This document shows positions 8,908 to 14,883 of a DNA stretch of 19,362 nucleotides, piece after piece. A program made the position numbers and the translations under genes. The stretch is taken from positions 1 through 19,362 of the forward strand of contig JAHEOI010000192.1 of NCBI GenBank assembly GCA_018610125.1. Reading direction: 5' to 3'. The notes beneath the pieces are model-generated. The model had not been told where the DNA came from. It ran no database searches and saw only the letters and a program-made list of their open reading frames with translations. Position 1 is the stretch's first letter. The number at the start of each line of letters is the position of its first letter. The DNA comes from Verrucomicrobiota bacterium (lineage in GTDB: Bacteria; Verrucomicrobiota; Verrucomicrobiia; Limisphaerales; JAHEOI01).

Positions 8908-9683
8908 AGCGTCACTCTTAGCCCGTCGTAGGCCAGCGCCACGCCGGACGGCAGTTCCGAATTGTCAACGTCGTGATCATAGTAGTGGGTCAGATGCGTG
9001 AAATACGTTTGGTCTGCGCCGATTCGGCGAGCGGCCGTCAAGGCTTCGTCGTAGGACATATGGGTCGGATGAGGATCGCGTCGCAGCGCATCGAGGACTG
9101 CGACCTGGCTCCCCTTGATTGCTTCCAGCACACCCGGGGGAACTTCCTTGCAGTCACTGAGGTAAGCAAGCCGTTTTTGGTTGCCTTGGACAAAGAGGAA
9201 CCCGGTTGATCCCAAGCTGCCGTGGGGGAGCGGAAAGGAATGAATCTCCAGGTCACCCAGCGTCAGAACATCGTCAAGCTCGTAAGGCTCCGGACGGAAG
9301 TAGCCCCTGGGCAATGGCTCATCCTGAAAGGCATAGAAAAAGACCCGGCGAAGCCCCGCCAGCGTCGTTTTGCTCGCGTAAATGGGCAAGGGACCGTCTC
9401 GAAGGTCGCAAAACCGTCGGCAGTCATCCATGCCCATGATATGATCGGCATGACAATGAGTCACCAAGACCGCATCCAGCCATCGAATGTTCTCCCGGAG
9501 CATCTGAAGGCGAAACTCCGGCGGCGTGTCAACGACGATTTGGACTTGGTCGGTGCGTACGAAAATCGAAGGCCGACCTCGATGATTCTTTGGGTTATTC
9601 AGGAATTCGGGCTTATAATCGTGGGCAATCACGGGCACTCCTTGCGAAGTGCCCGATCCCAAGAAAATCAGTTCAAATGCCAT
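8904..9683 (-). CDS. Metallo-beta-lactamase-fold hydrolase, PhnP-like
   Basis: A cytoplasmic zinc-dependent phosphodiesterase-type enzyme of 259 residues. It begins MAFELIFLGSGTSQGVP, the standard opening of PhnP/RNase Z-related MBL proteins. The metal-binding motif THCHADH is at 75-81, and a later His (PLPHGSLGS), Asp (YLSDCKE) and the THLTHYYDH segment supply the remaining ligands. PhnP cleaves cyclic ribose phosphate in phosphonate breakdown, but no other phn gene is here, so the substrate is unknown. The ATG at 9683 is chosen because it gives the conserved N-terminus; a GTG at 9737 would add 18 non-conserved residues. No SD is visible. It is divergent from recN and translationally coupled to the TIGR03790 gene downstream. 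Confidence 0.87.
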   Translation of the reverse strand: MAFELIFLGSGTSQGVPVIAHDYKPEFLNNPKNHRGRPSIFVRTDQVQIVVDTPPEFRLQMLRENIRWLDAVLVTHCHADHIMGMDDCRRFCDLRDGPLPIYASKTTLAGLRRVFFYAFQDEPLPRGYFRPEPYELDDVLTLGDLEIHSFPLPHGSLGSTGFLFVQGNQKRLAYLSDCKEVPPGVLEAIKGSQVAVLDALRRDPHPTHMSYDEALTAARRIGADQTYFTHLTHYYDHDVDNSELPSGVALAYDGLRVTL

Positions 9684-9752
9684 ACAAAAAGTTTTACAAT
9701 CGTCTTGCAAAGCTAACATAGCGCACAAATTCAGCACGATTGAAATGATTCC
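9684..9752. promoter_or_regulatory. Divergent promoter region between the MBL hydrolase gene and recN
   Basis: These 69 bp must drive both outward-facing genes unless they are transcribed from elsewhere. The region is AT-rich with no strong consensus promoter; TTTACA (9693-9698) followed by TAACAT (9714-9719) is a weak candidate for recN. CAATCGT (9697-9703) and ACGATTG (9736-9742) form a 7-bp inverted pair, so each gene carries ACGATTG about 10-13 bases before its start codon. No SOS-type LexA box was recognised. Confidence 0.4.
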
Positions 9753-11429
9753 ATGCTAACCACGTTGCGGATCAAGAATCTCGCCTTGGTGGAGGATCTA
9801 ACCCTGGAGTTGGAGCCGGGATTCAACGCAATCACCGGCGAAACCGGCGCCGGCAAGTCGATATTGATCGGGGCTTTAAATCTCGTCCTTGGGGAGCGAG
9901 CGGACCGAACCTTGATTCGCGAGGGAAGCGAGGCTTGCTCGGTCGAAGCCGTCTTCGATGCCCGAAATCTCTCGGTGCCGCTTGACGATTATCTGGACGA
10001 GAATGGGCTGGAGCCATGCGAGGAGCAGCAGTTGCTTTTGAAGCGGACTGTCAAATCGAGCGGAACCAACCGGCAATTTATCAATGGGACTCCCGCTACG
10101 CTCAATGCACTCAGCAAACTGGGGGACTGGCTTGTGGATATCCACGGGCCCCATGACCATCAATCGCTGCTTCAGACCGGGCGTCAGCTTGCGATTTTGG
10201 ATGCTTACGGGGGGCTTGAGCAAGAGCGACAAGACTTTGCCGGACTGGTACAGCAGCGGCAGGCCTTGGAATCCGAAAAGGCCGAGCTGGTGGTAGACGA
10301 GCAGCAGTATGCCCAGCAATTGGATTTGCTACGTTACCAGGTCCGAGAGATTGAGGAGGCGCAATTAGAGGCGGAGGAAGAGGGCCAACTGGAGGAGGAT
10401 TACCAACGGGTGAGCAATGCTGCCAAGCTGGCCGAGCTTTCCCAGTCGGCGCTAGGGGCATTGAGTGAAGGCGAGGAGCCGATTATTTCCCGGGTTGGAA
10501 ACCTCGGGAAGACGCTTCGGGAGCTGGAAAGGCTCGATCGGAACGCGCAATCACTGGTGCAGTTGCAAGAGGAAGCGGCCCGGGTGCTCAATGAGCTTCA
10601 AGGTGAGCTTTCAGATTACCAGGAAAAGATCGAGCTGGATCCGGCCCGACTTGAAGAATTGGAACAGCGGTGGCATCTGATCCAGACGCTGAAGCGGAAA
10701 TATGGCCAAACGATCCCGGACATCCTTGCGTTTGGTCAACAAGCCCGGAAGAAGCTTGAGCAGTTGGAGCAGCGTGACGTTGAGCTCAACCGGATCAACA
10801 CCGAGCTTGAAAAGCTTGATCACCGTTTGTGGGAAGTCGGCAAGAGATTGTCCGAGAAGCGACAGGAGGTGATTCCGAAGCTTTGTCAGGCCGTGACCGG
10901 CCACCTCAATGAGCTTGGATTCCGGCAAAGTCACTTCGAGATCGATATCAAAAACGTCGAAGCGCTGCCTGAGAACCGGCAGCAGCTTGGGACTTCAGGG
11001 CTGGACCGAATCGAATTCTTGTTTGCTCCCAATCCCGGGGAGACGCCGCGTCCGTTGCGCGCGATCGCTTCCTCCGGTGAAATGGCGCGCGTGATGCTGG
11101 CGTTGAAAACTGTCTTGGCGGCCGAGGATCGGGTCCCTTTGCTGGTCTTTGACGAGGTGGACGCCAATGTCGGGGGTGAGACCGCCGCGGCTGTCGGAAA
11201 GAAGATTCGCCAAATCGGGGAGCAGCGCCAAACCTTGTGCATTACCCATCTGGCTCCTGTCGCTGCCTGCTCGGCCACGCATTACACGGTGACGAAAGAG
11301 ACGCGCGACAATCGAACCGTGTCGGAGATCCGCAAGCTTGACCACCAAGCCCGGGTCGAGGAGCTTGCGCGAATGTTGGGAGGGCAAAGCAAGGCCGCGC
11401 GAAGGCATGCCGAGAGCTTGCTGGGATGA
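9753..11429 (+). CDS. recN: DNA repair protein RecN
   Basis: An SMC-like ATPase that acts at double-strand breaks and tethers DNA during recombinational repair. It has 558 residues, the normal family length. The N-terminal half-site begins MLTTLRIKNLALVEDL with Walker A GETGAGKS at 29-36. Long heptad-rich coiled-coil arms occupy about 155-360 (many Glu/Gln/Leu). The C-terminal half contains the ABC signature region IASSGEMARVMLALK and Walker B LLVFDEVDANVGGE, followed by the His-switch segment CITHLAPVAA. The signature reads SSGEMAR in place of the commoner SGGELSR, a variant I associate with Verrucomicrobia. There is no SD before the ATG. It leads a plus-strand group with the next two genes and is divergent from the MBL hydrolase gene. 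Confidence 0.96.
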   Translation: MLTTLRIKNLALVEDLTLELEPGFNAITGETGAGKSILIGALNLVLGERADRTLIREGSEACSVEAVFDARNLSVPLDDYLDENGLEPCEEQQLLLKRTVKSSGTNRQFINGTPATLNALSKLGDWLVDIHGPHDHQSLLQTGRQLAILDAYGGLEQERQDFAGLVQQRQALESEKAELVVDEQQYAQQLDLLRYQVREIEEAQLEAEEEGQLEEDYQRVSNAAKLAELSQSALGALSEGEEPIISRVGNLGKTLRELERLDRNAQSLVQLQEEAARVLNELQGELSDYQEKIELDPARLEELEQRWHLIQTLKRKYGQTIPDILAFGQQARKKLEQLEQRDVELNRINTELEKLDHRLWEVGKRLSEKRQEVIPKLCQAVTGHLNELGFRQSHFEIDIKNVEALPENRQQLGTSGLDRIEFLFAPNPGETPRPLRAIASSGEMARVMLALKTVLAAEDRVPLLVFDEVDANVGGETAAAVGKKIRQIGEQRQTLCITHLAPVAACSATHYTVTKETRDNRTVSEIRKLDHQARVEELARMLGGQSKAARRHAESLLG

Positions 11430-11459
11430 GATTGAACCACGCGATATCGACCGCATACT

Positions 11460-11990
11460 ATGAAAGTTGAGCAATTACATATCGGGATGACCGTTCGGCA
11501 CCCCCAGTATGGTGTCGGGGTAGTGAAGGGGATCTCGGAAAAGAGTGCCGAGGTCCATTTTGATGACGGGAAACGGACGATTGACCCTGAAATGAGCGAG
11601 ATCAGGCCGGACCACCCGCAAGCCGATCTGTCCGGCTTGAAGATGCCGCTTGAGCAGTTGATCGGTCAGACGGTCGATGCCGTTATCCATAAGCTCGGCC
11701 TCGAAAAGCCGGAATCCGAGCCGGAGGATCTCGCAAGGCGTTGGCATCAAGGAAGACTGGTCTTGGAGCCCCGAGACGCGTCCCAGCAAAAGAAAGAGCT
11801 CCCGCTCGAAACCTTTTTCCATAAGATCGTGCTGGTGCGGAACAACCTCCGGGTCTTGGAGCAGAAGCTCAACAATCATTCGAAGTTGGAGGATGCCGAA
11901 AAAGTGGATCTGCAGCAGTACATTACTCGGTCATACGGGTCACTGACGACGTTTAATGTCCTCTTCAAGCACAAAGAGGACCAATTTTGA
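11460..11990 (+). CDS. Uncharacterised protein with Tudor/CarD-like N-terminal domain
   Basis: 176 residues, function not recognised. Residues 1 to about 50 (IGMTVRHPQYGVGVVKGI...AEVHFDDGKRTIDPE) show the HPxYGxGxV beta-barrel signature shared by CarD/RapA-type and UvrD/PcrA C-terminal Tudor-like domains, which bind RNA polymerase. The rest is predicted helical: a middle segment (about 60-100) with LEQLIGQTVDAVIHKLGLE, and a C-terminal helix pair (about 115-176) with ETFFHKIVLVRNNLRVLEQKLNNH. There is no membrane segment and no cysteine. It starts 30 bp after recN, and the next gene begins four bases after its stop, so the three are probably co-transcribed. Position beside recN makes a transcription- or repair-linked role possible, but that is inference. 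Confidence 0.75.
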   Translation: MKVEQLHIGMTVRHPQYGVGVVKGISEKSAEVHFDDGKRTIDPEMSEIRPDHPQADLSGLKMPLEQLIGQTVDAVIHKLGLEKPESEPEDLARRWHQGRLVLEPRDASQQKKELPLETFFHKIVLVRNNLRVLEQKLNNHSKLEDAEKVDLQQYITRSYGSLTTFNVLFKHKEDQF

Positions 11991-11994
11991 CCCC

Positions 11995-12606
11995 ATGACT
12001 GAGCATGTCAGGTTGATCCTTTTCTTAAAGGTCCCGCGTCTCGGGCAAGTTAAAACGCGGTTGGCTAAGCGCATTGGCGATGCCGCGGCACTGGACGCTT
12101 ACCGTTGCGTTCTCGAAACGGTGTTGCGGACTGTCCGGCACTTCGAGGAGGTCGAGCTTCGGTTCACGCCGGAGGAAGGAGAGAATGAGCTGAAGCCATG
12201 GCTGAGGCCGTCATGGCGGGCAAAGCCCCAAGGGAGCGGGGACCTTGGGGCCCGCTTGTTGCGTGCGTTTTCCGAGGCCTTTGCGGGTGGGGCATCAAGA
12301 GTGGTGGTTATCGGCTCGGATTGCCCTTACCTGACGCAGACGGATATTGCCGATGCTTGGGAACGGCTCCGAAGCAACGATTTGGTGCTGGGGCCTTCCT
12401 TGGATGGGGGATATTGGCTGATCGGCCTGCGTCAATTGGTGCCGGAACTGTTTCAGGGAATCCGGTGGGGTACCGAGACCGTCTTGTCCCAGACGCGGCA
12501 CGTCGCTGAACGGCTCGGCCTCCGGTATTCATTGCTCCGGCCTCTCTCCGATGTCGATACCGCTGACGATTGGCACGCGTTTCTTCAAAGCAGCAGTCGT
12601 GAGTGA
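11995..12606 (+). CDS. TIGR04282-type (DUF2064) nucleotidyl/glycosyltransferase-like protein
   Basis: 203 residues with a GT-A/nucleotidyltransferase fold. Markers are FLKVPRLGQVKTRLAKRIG (10-28, nucleotide-binding), VIGSDCPYL (105-113, with the metal-binding Asp), LGPSLDGGYWLIGLR (132-146) and DVDTADDW (186-193). These define the DUF2064/TIGR04282 family, often annotated as an arsenosugar biosynthesis glycosyltransferase because it recurs near arsS. Here arsM/arsS lie about 3 kb downstream, separated by DUF3179 and repeats, so a shared pathway is plausible but unproven. The ATG at 11995 gives the conserved N-terminus; an in-frame ATG at 11956 lies inside the preceding gene and would add 13 residues. 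The nearest purine-rich stretch (AGAGGA) is about 15 bases upstream, too far for a standard SD. Confidence 0.85.
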   Translation: MTEHVRLILFLKVPRLGQVKTRLAKRIGDAAALDAYRCVLETVLRTVRHFEEVELRFTPEEGENELKPWLRPSWRAKPQGSGDLGARLLRAFSEAFAGGASRVVVIGSDCPYLTQTDIADAWERLRSNDLVLGPSLDGGYWLIGLRQLVPELFQGIRWGTETVLSQTRHVAERLGLRYSLLRPLSDVDTADDWHAFLQSSSRE

Positions 12607-12711
12607 CTCTGCTCCGCCCTTCACGCAACGGGTCCAAGGCGCGAAGCAACCAAGGACATGTTGCTAATTTTCCGCCTGACAAGTAAGTTATTGTTCCTAA
12701 CGGGACCCATC

Positions 12712-12819
12712 ATGTTAACCGAATACATAAACGCTGCAATGCATCGAGCGCATTACGAATTGATGGAGAACCGGCGATTCTTTTATGCGAAAGGGAGAGC
12801 GTACTATTCCCATTCCTAA
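12712..12819 (+). pseudogene. HicB-family antitoxin remnant (N-terminal fragment)
   Basis: A 35-codon frame begins MLTEYINAAMHRAHYEL and continues through MENRRFFYA, then loses similarity and stops. From memory of the family, short HicB antitoxins commonly begin MLTEYIQAAMRRAHYEILED and continue for about 70 residues to an ECR.EL.EVLEEW segment. Only the first 25 or so residues survive here. The coding sequence then passes, in another frame, into what looks like the C-terminal half of HicA. The likely history is an internal deletion joining hicB to hicA. The fragment is probably non-functional. Confidence 0.6.
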
Positions 12820-12907
12820 TCCTCATCACACCGATATTGGTTGGTCGCTCACAAGCCGAATCCTCGAGCAAGCTGGTATTTCGCTGGAGAAATGGGAACG
12901 AACATGA
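12785..12907 (+). pseudogene. HicA-family toxin remnant (C-terminal fragment)
   Basis: This 40-codon frame contains MRKGERTIPIPNPHHTDIG followed by RILEQAGISLEKWER and a stop. It matches the remembered end of HicA mRNA interferases (KG...LTIPNPH..DI....L.RILRQAGISREEW). The N-terminal half of HicA, including its catalytic His region, is missing. The frame differs by one from the HicB fragment it overlaps, so the two are joined by a deletion near 12775-12787. The order hicB then hicA is the usual one for the MLTEYI-type antitoxins. The fragment is probably inactive. Confidence 0.6.
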
Positions 12908-12948
12908 ACGCTTCAATTCTTTGGCAGCGTCCGAAGAAAGAGAAATAT

Positions 12949-13017
12949 GGGACCTCGAGGACGAGGTCCCTATCAGGGAGGGCGGTTCCCTGATAGGGAC
13001 GCCGTCCCCGGCGTCCC
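12949..13017. repeat. Three interlocked inverted repeats (REP-like hairpin cluster)
   Basis: Hairpin 1: GGGACCTCG (12949-12957) and CGAGGTCCC (12962-12970), loop AGGA. Hairpin 2: CCCTATCAGGGA (12968-12979) and TCCCTGATAGGG (12987-12998), loop GGGCGGT. Hairpin 3: GGGACGCCG (12996-13004) and CGGCGTCCC (13009-13017), loop TCCC. All arms pair perfectly. Neighbouring hairpins share three bases, so adjacent stems compete. Hairpin 1 recurs at 17830-17851. No T-run follows, so these are not classical intrinsic terminators. Confidence 0.9.
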
Positions 13018-13022
13018 ACTTC

Positions 13023-13070
13023 ACTCCGGCACTCCGGCACTCCGGCACTCCGGCACTCCGGCACTCCGGC
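13023..13070. repeat. 8-bp tandem repeat, six perfect copies of ACTCCGGC
   Basis: Six uninterrupted copies of ACTCCGGC run from 13023 to 13070, followed by a partial ACTC. The array lies directly after the hairpin cluster and about 90 bp before the DUF3179 start. An 8-bp unit is not a multiple of three, so all three frames through it are low complexity. Copy number could vary by slippage. Confidence 0.95.
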
Positions 13071-13160
13071 ACTCAGCCACCTTTTGTCGGGAATACGCGC
13101 CCTCTCAAACGCCTCGGATTAGTTGGATAGGATACGATTCGCGATAAGAATAGGCGCTTT

Positions 13161-14180
13161 ATGAGAGAGCTGATAAAAGATCATTGGCCTTCAACAATCT
13201 TGTTGCCGATCGCCGTGATGGCGCTTGGGCTGATTGGGATGGGAGTGGCCGGCCAGGGCGACGGGGGACGAAGAGGGATCTCCGGAGCGAGTAGCGCTTC
13301 CCGGCCCAACGGTTTCGATATTTCGAATGCCACCATTCCCAAGTCCGAGATCCTCAGTGGCGGACCTCCCCGTGACGGTATCCCCTCGATCGATGCACCG
13401 AAATTTATTGACCCTGAAAAGGCGGGCTATCTCAAGGAAGATGACCGGGTGGTCAGTGTCACAATCGATAACCGGACGCGGGCATACCCCTTGCGGATTT
13501 TGGCCCATCACGAGATCGTAAACGATGCGATCGGGGACCACGCATTCGCTGTAACCTATTGTCCGCTGTGCGGCACCGCGATGGTTTTTGATCGAAGAAT
13601 CCAAGGCGATCCCGTGGAATTTGGGGTGTCAGGGCTGCTGTACAACAGCGATGTCCTGATGTATGATCGAAAAACCGAGAGCCTTTGGTCGCAATTGGCA
13701 ATGAAAGCGGTGTCCGGGCCGTTGGTGGGAACCGACCTGAAGTGGCTTCCGAGTGAGCACTTGACTTGGGACAAGTGGCAGGCGGCCCACCCTGAGGGGA
13801 AGGTCCTCTCGACCGCGACCGGCTACAATCGGGATTACGGAAGAGAGCTTTACCCGGGATACGAAACGAGTCAAAAGACCTATTTCCCTTATGAGCGGAA
13901 CGCGATTTTTAAGGCTAACCGGAAGGATCTGTTGCCCAAGACGAAGGTCGTCGGCGTGATCCAGGAGGGTACGGCAAAGGCCTATCCGGTGAAGCGCTTA
14001 CAGGCAACGGGGTGGGTTCAAGACAAGGTCGGGGGAGTGCCTCTTGAGATTCGCTACGACCCGGAAGCCAAGCACCCTCAAGTAAGGCATGCGATCAATA
14101 AGGAGCCGGTTGCTTATGTCGAGGCTTATTGGTTTGCATGGCAAGCCTTTTATCCGGAAACCGAAGTCTGGAGCCCATAA
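13161..14180 (+). CDS. DUF3179 domain protein with N-terminal membrane anchor or signal
   Basis: 339 residues. A hydrophobic segment at about 12-31 is either an uncleaved anchor or a signal peptide; the rest should be outside the cytoplasm. The DUF3179 core (about 70-335) has RAYPLRILAHHEIVND (108-122), TYCPLCGTAMVFDR (132-145, a CxxC pair at C134/C137), FGVSGLLYNSDVLMYDR (154-170) and DKVGGVPLEIRYD. The HHEIVND and CPLCG motifs are hallmarks of this family of unknown function and look like a metal or redox site. The ATG follows AATAGGCGCTTT, a weak SD. It stands alone between the repeat cluster and the sigma gene, with 127 bp before the latter. Any link to arsenic metabolism is unproven. Confidence 0.9.
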   Translation: MRELIKDHWPSTILLPIAVMALGLIGMGVAGQGDGGRRGISGASSASRPNGFDISNATIPKSEILSGGPPRDGIPSIDAPKFIDPEKAGYLKEDDRVVSVTIDNRTRAYPLRILAHHEIVNDAIGDHAFAVTYCPLCGTAMVFDRRIQGDPVEFGVSGLLYNSDVLMYDRKTESLWSQLAMKAVSGPLVGTDLKWLPSEHLTWDKWQAAHPEGKVLSTATGYNRDYGRELYPGYETSQKTYFPYERNAIFKANRKDLLPKTKVVGVIQEGTAKAYPVKRLQATGWVQDKVGGVPLEIRYDPEAKHPQVRHAINKEPVAYVEAYWFAWQAFYPETEVWSP

Positions 14181-14225
14181 ATGTCGGATATAAGCCAAAG
14201 GCGAGGCAACTCCCAGGGCCAAAGT

Positions 14226-14249
14226 AAACGCTATTCTATCCGAGCGTTT
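14226..14249. other. Small inverted repeat between the DUF3179 and ECF sigma genes
   Basis: AAACGCT (14226-14232) and AGCGTTT (14243-14249) pair across a 10-base loop. It lies 46 bp after the DUF3179 stop and about 60 bp before the sigma start. Only TTTC follows, so it is at best a weak terminator. An operator or leader element for the sigma operon is the alternative. Confidence 0.35.
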
Positions 14250-14307
14250 CGGCAGTCAACTTGGGGGCCGATGCTGTCACTAAAAGTCGAAAAATAACGC
14301 AAGCTTG

Positions 14308-14883
14308 ATGGACCGCATGAATGACCATGACAACGACTTTCAGGTGCTTGTCGAGAACTACTACGAGGGATTGTTCCGATTTGCACTCTCGCTCACCCAC
14401 AAGGAAGCCGAGGCAAGCGACCTGACCCAGCAGACGTTTTACCTTTGGGCCACAAAAGGGCACCAATTGCGGGATAAGTCAAAGGTCAAGAGCTGGCTGT
14501 TTACGACGTTGTATCGGGAATTCCTGGGTTCCAAGCGGCGCGAATCGCGATTTCCGCATTATGAAGTCGATGCGGTTACCCCGGAGCTTCCGTCAATCGC
14601 GCCGCAGCAGGTTGACACACTCGACGGCAATATGATCGTCAACTTGTTGGAACAGGTTGATGAAATTTACCGAGCGCCCTTGGTCTTGTTTTATTTGAAA
14701 CAGCACTCCTATGCTGAGATAGCGGAGGCTCTCGACATCCCGGCCGGTACGGTGATGTCACGATTATCGCGCGGCAAAGCCCAATTGAGGGGATTAATCA
14801 GCAAGGAAAGCACCGCCGATAGTCAACGAAAAGTCGTCTCCGTCAATTTTTCCAGGCCGAATTCATCCGTCAGTCATGAATAG
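14308..14883 (+). CDS. ECF-type RNA polymerase sigma factor
   Basis: 191 residues with the two-domain ECF layout. Region 2 lies at about 12-80 (YYEGLFRFALSLTHKEAEASDLTQQTFYLWATK, with KSWLFTTLYREFLGSKRR in 2.4). Region 4 lies at about 107-163, with the helix-turn-helix SYAEIAEALDIPAGTVMSRLSRGKAQL that reads the -35 element. Between them is a short linker (about 85-105). ATG 14308 follows an in-frame TTG at 14305; another ATG at 14320 would remove four residues. No SD is visible. Its end overlaps the next gene by eight bases (ATGAATAG), the arrangement expected for a sigma factor and its cognate anti-sigma factor. Co-location with arsM and arsS suggests it may control them; that is inference. 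Confidence 0.92.
   Translation: MDRMNDHDNDFQVLVENYYEGLFRFALSLTHKEAEASDLTQQTFYLWATKGHQLRDKSKVKSWLFTTLYREFLGSKRRESRFPHYEVDAVTPELPSIAPQQVDTLDGNMIVNLLEQVDEIYRAPLVLFYLKQHSYAEIAEALDIPAGTVMSRLSRGKAQLRGLISKESTADSQRKVVSVNFSRPNSSVSHE

Larger units (their letters stand above)
12607..13160. other. 554-bp non-coding interval: decayed toxin-antitoxin module plus repeat cluster
   Basis: No intact gene lies here. From left to right it holds about 105 bp with nothing recognised, the fused remains of a hicB-hicA pair (12712-12907), three interlocked hairpins (12949-13017), six 8-bp tandem repeats (13023-13070), and a short leader for the DUF3179 gene. In that leader TTGGAT is followed 16 bases later by TAAGAA just before the start, a weak candidate promoter. 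Open frames reading through the repeats give PECRSAGV-type low-complexity protein and are artefacts. Confidence 0.75.

Noticed and set aside
13023..13070. Possible CRISPR-like array
   Set aside because: The unit is 8 bp with no spacers and there are no cas genes; it is a simple tandem repeat.
12710..13072. Open frames across the 8-bp repeats giving PECRSAGV-type proteins on the minus strand and TPALRHSG-type on the plus strand
   Set aside because: They are translations of a simple tandem repeat and hairpins, with no start context and no domain.
14181..14307. ECF-type autoregulatory promoter before the sigma gene
   Set aside because: CAACTT followed by ACTAA is suggestive, but I found no matching second copy upstream of arsM or DUF3179, so it is not called.
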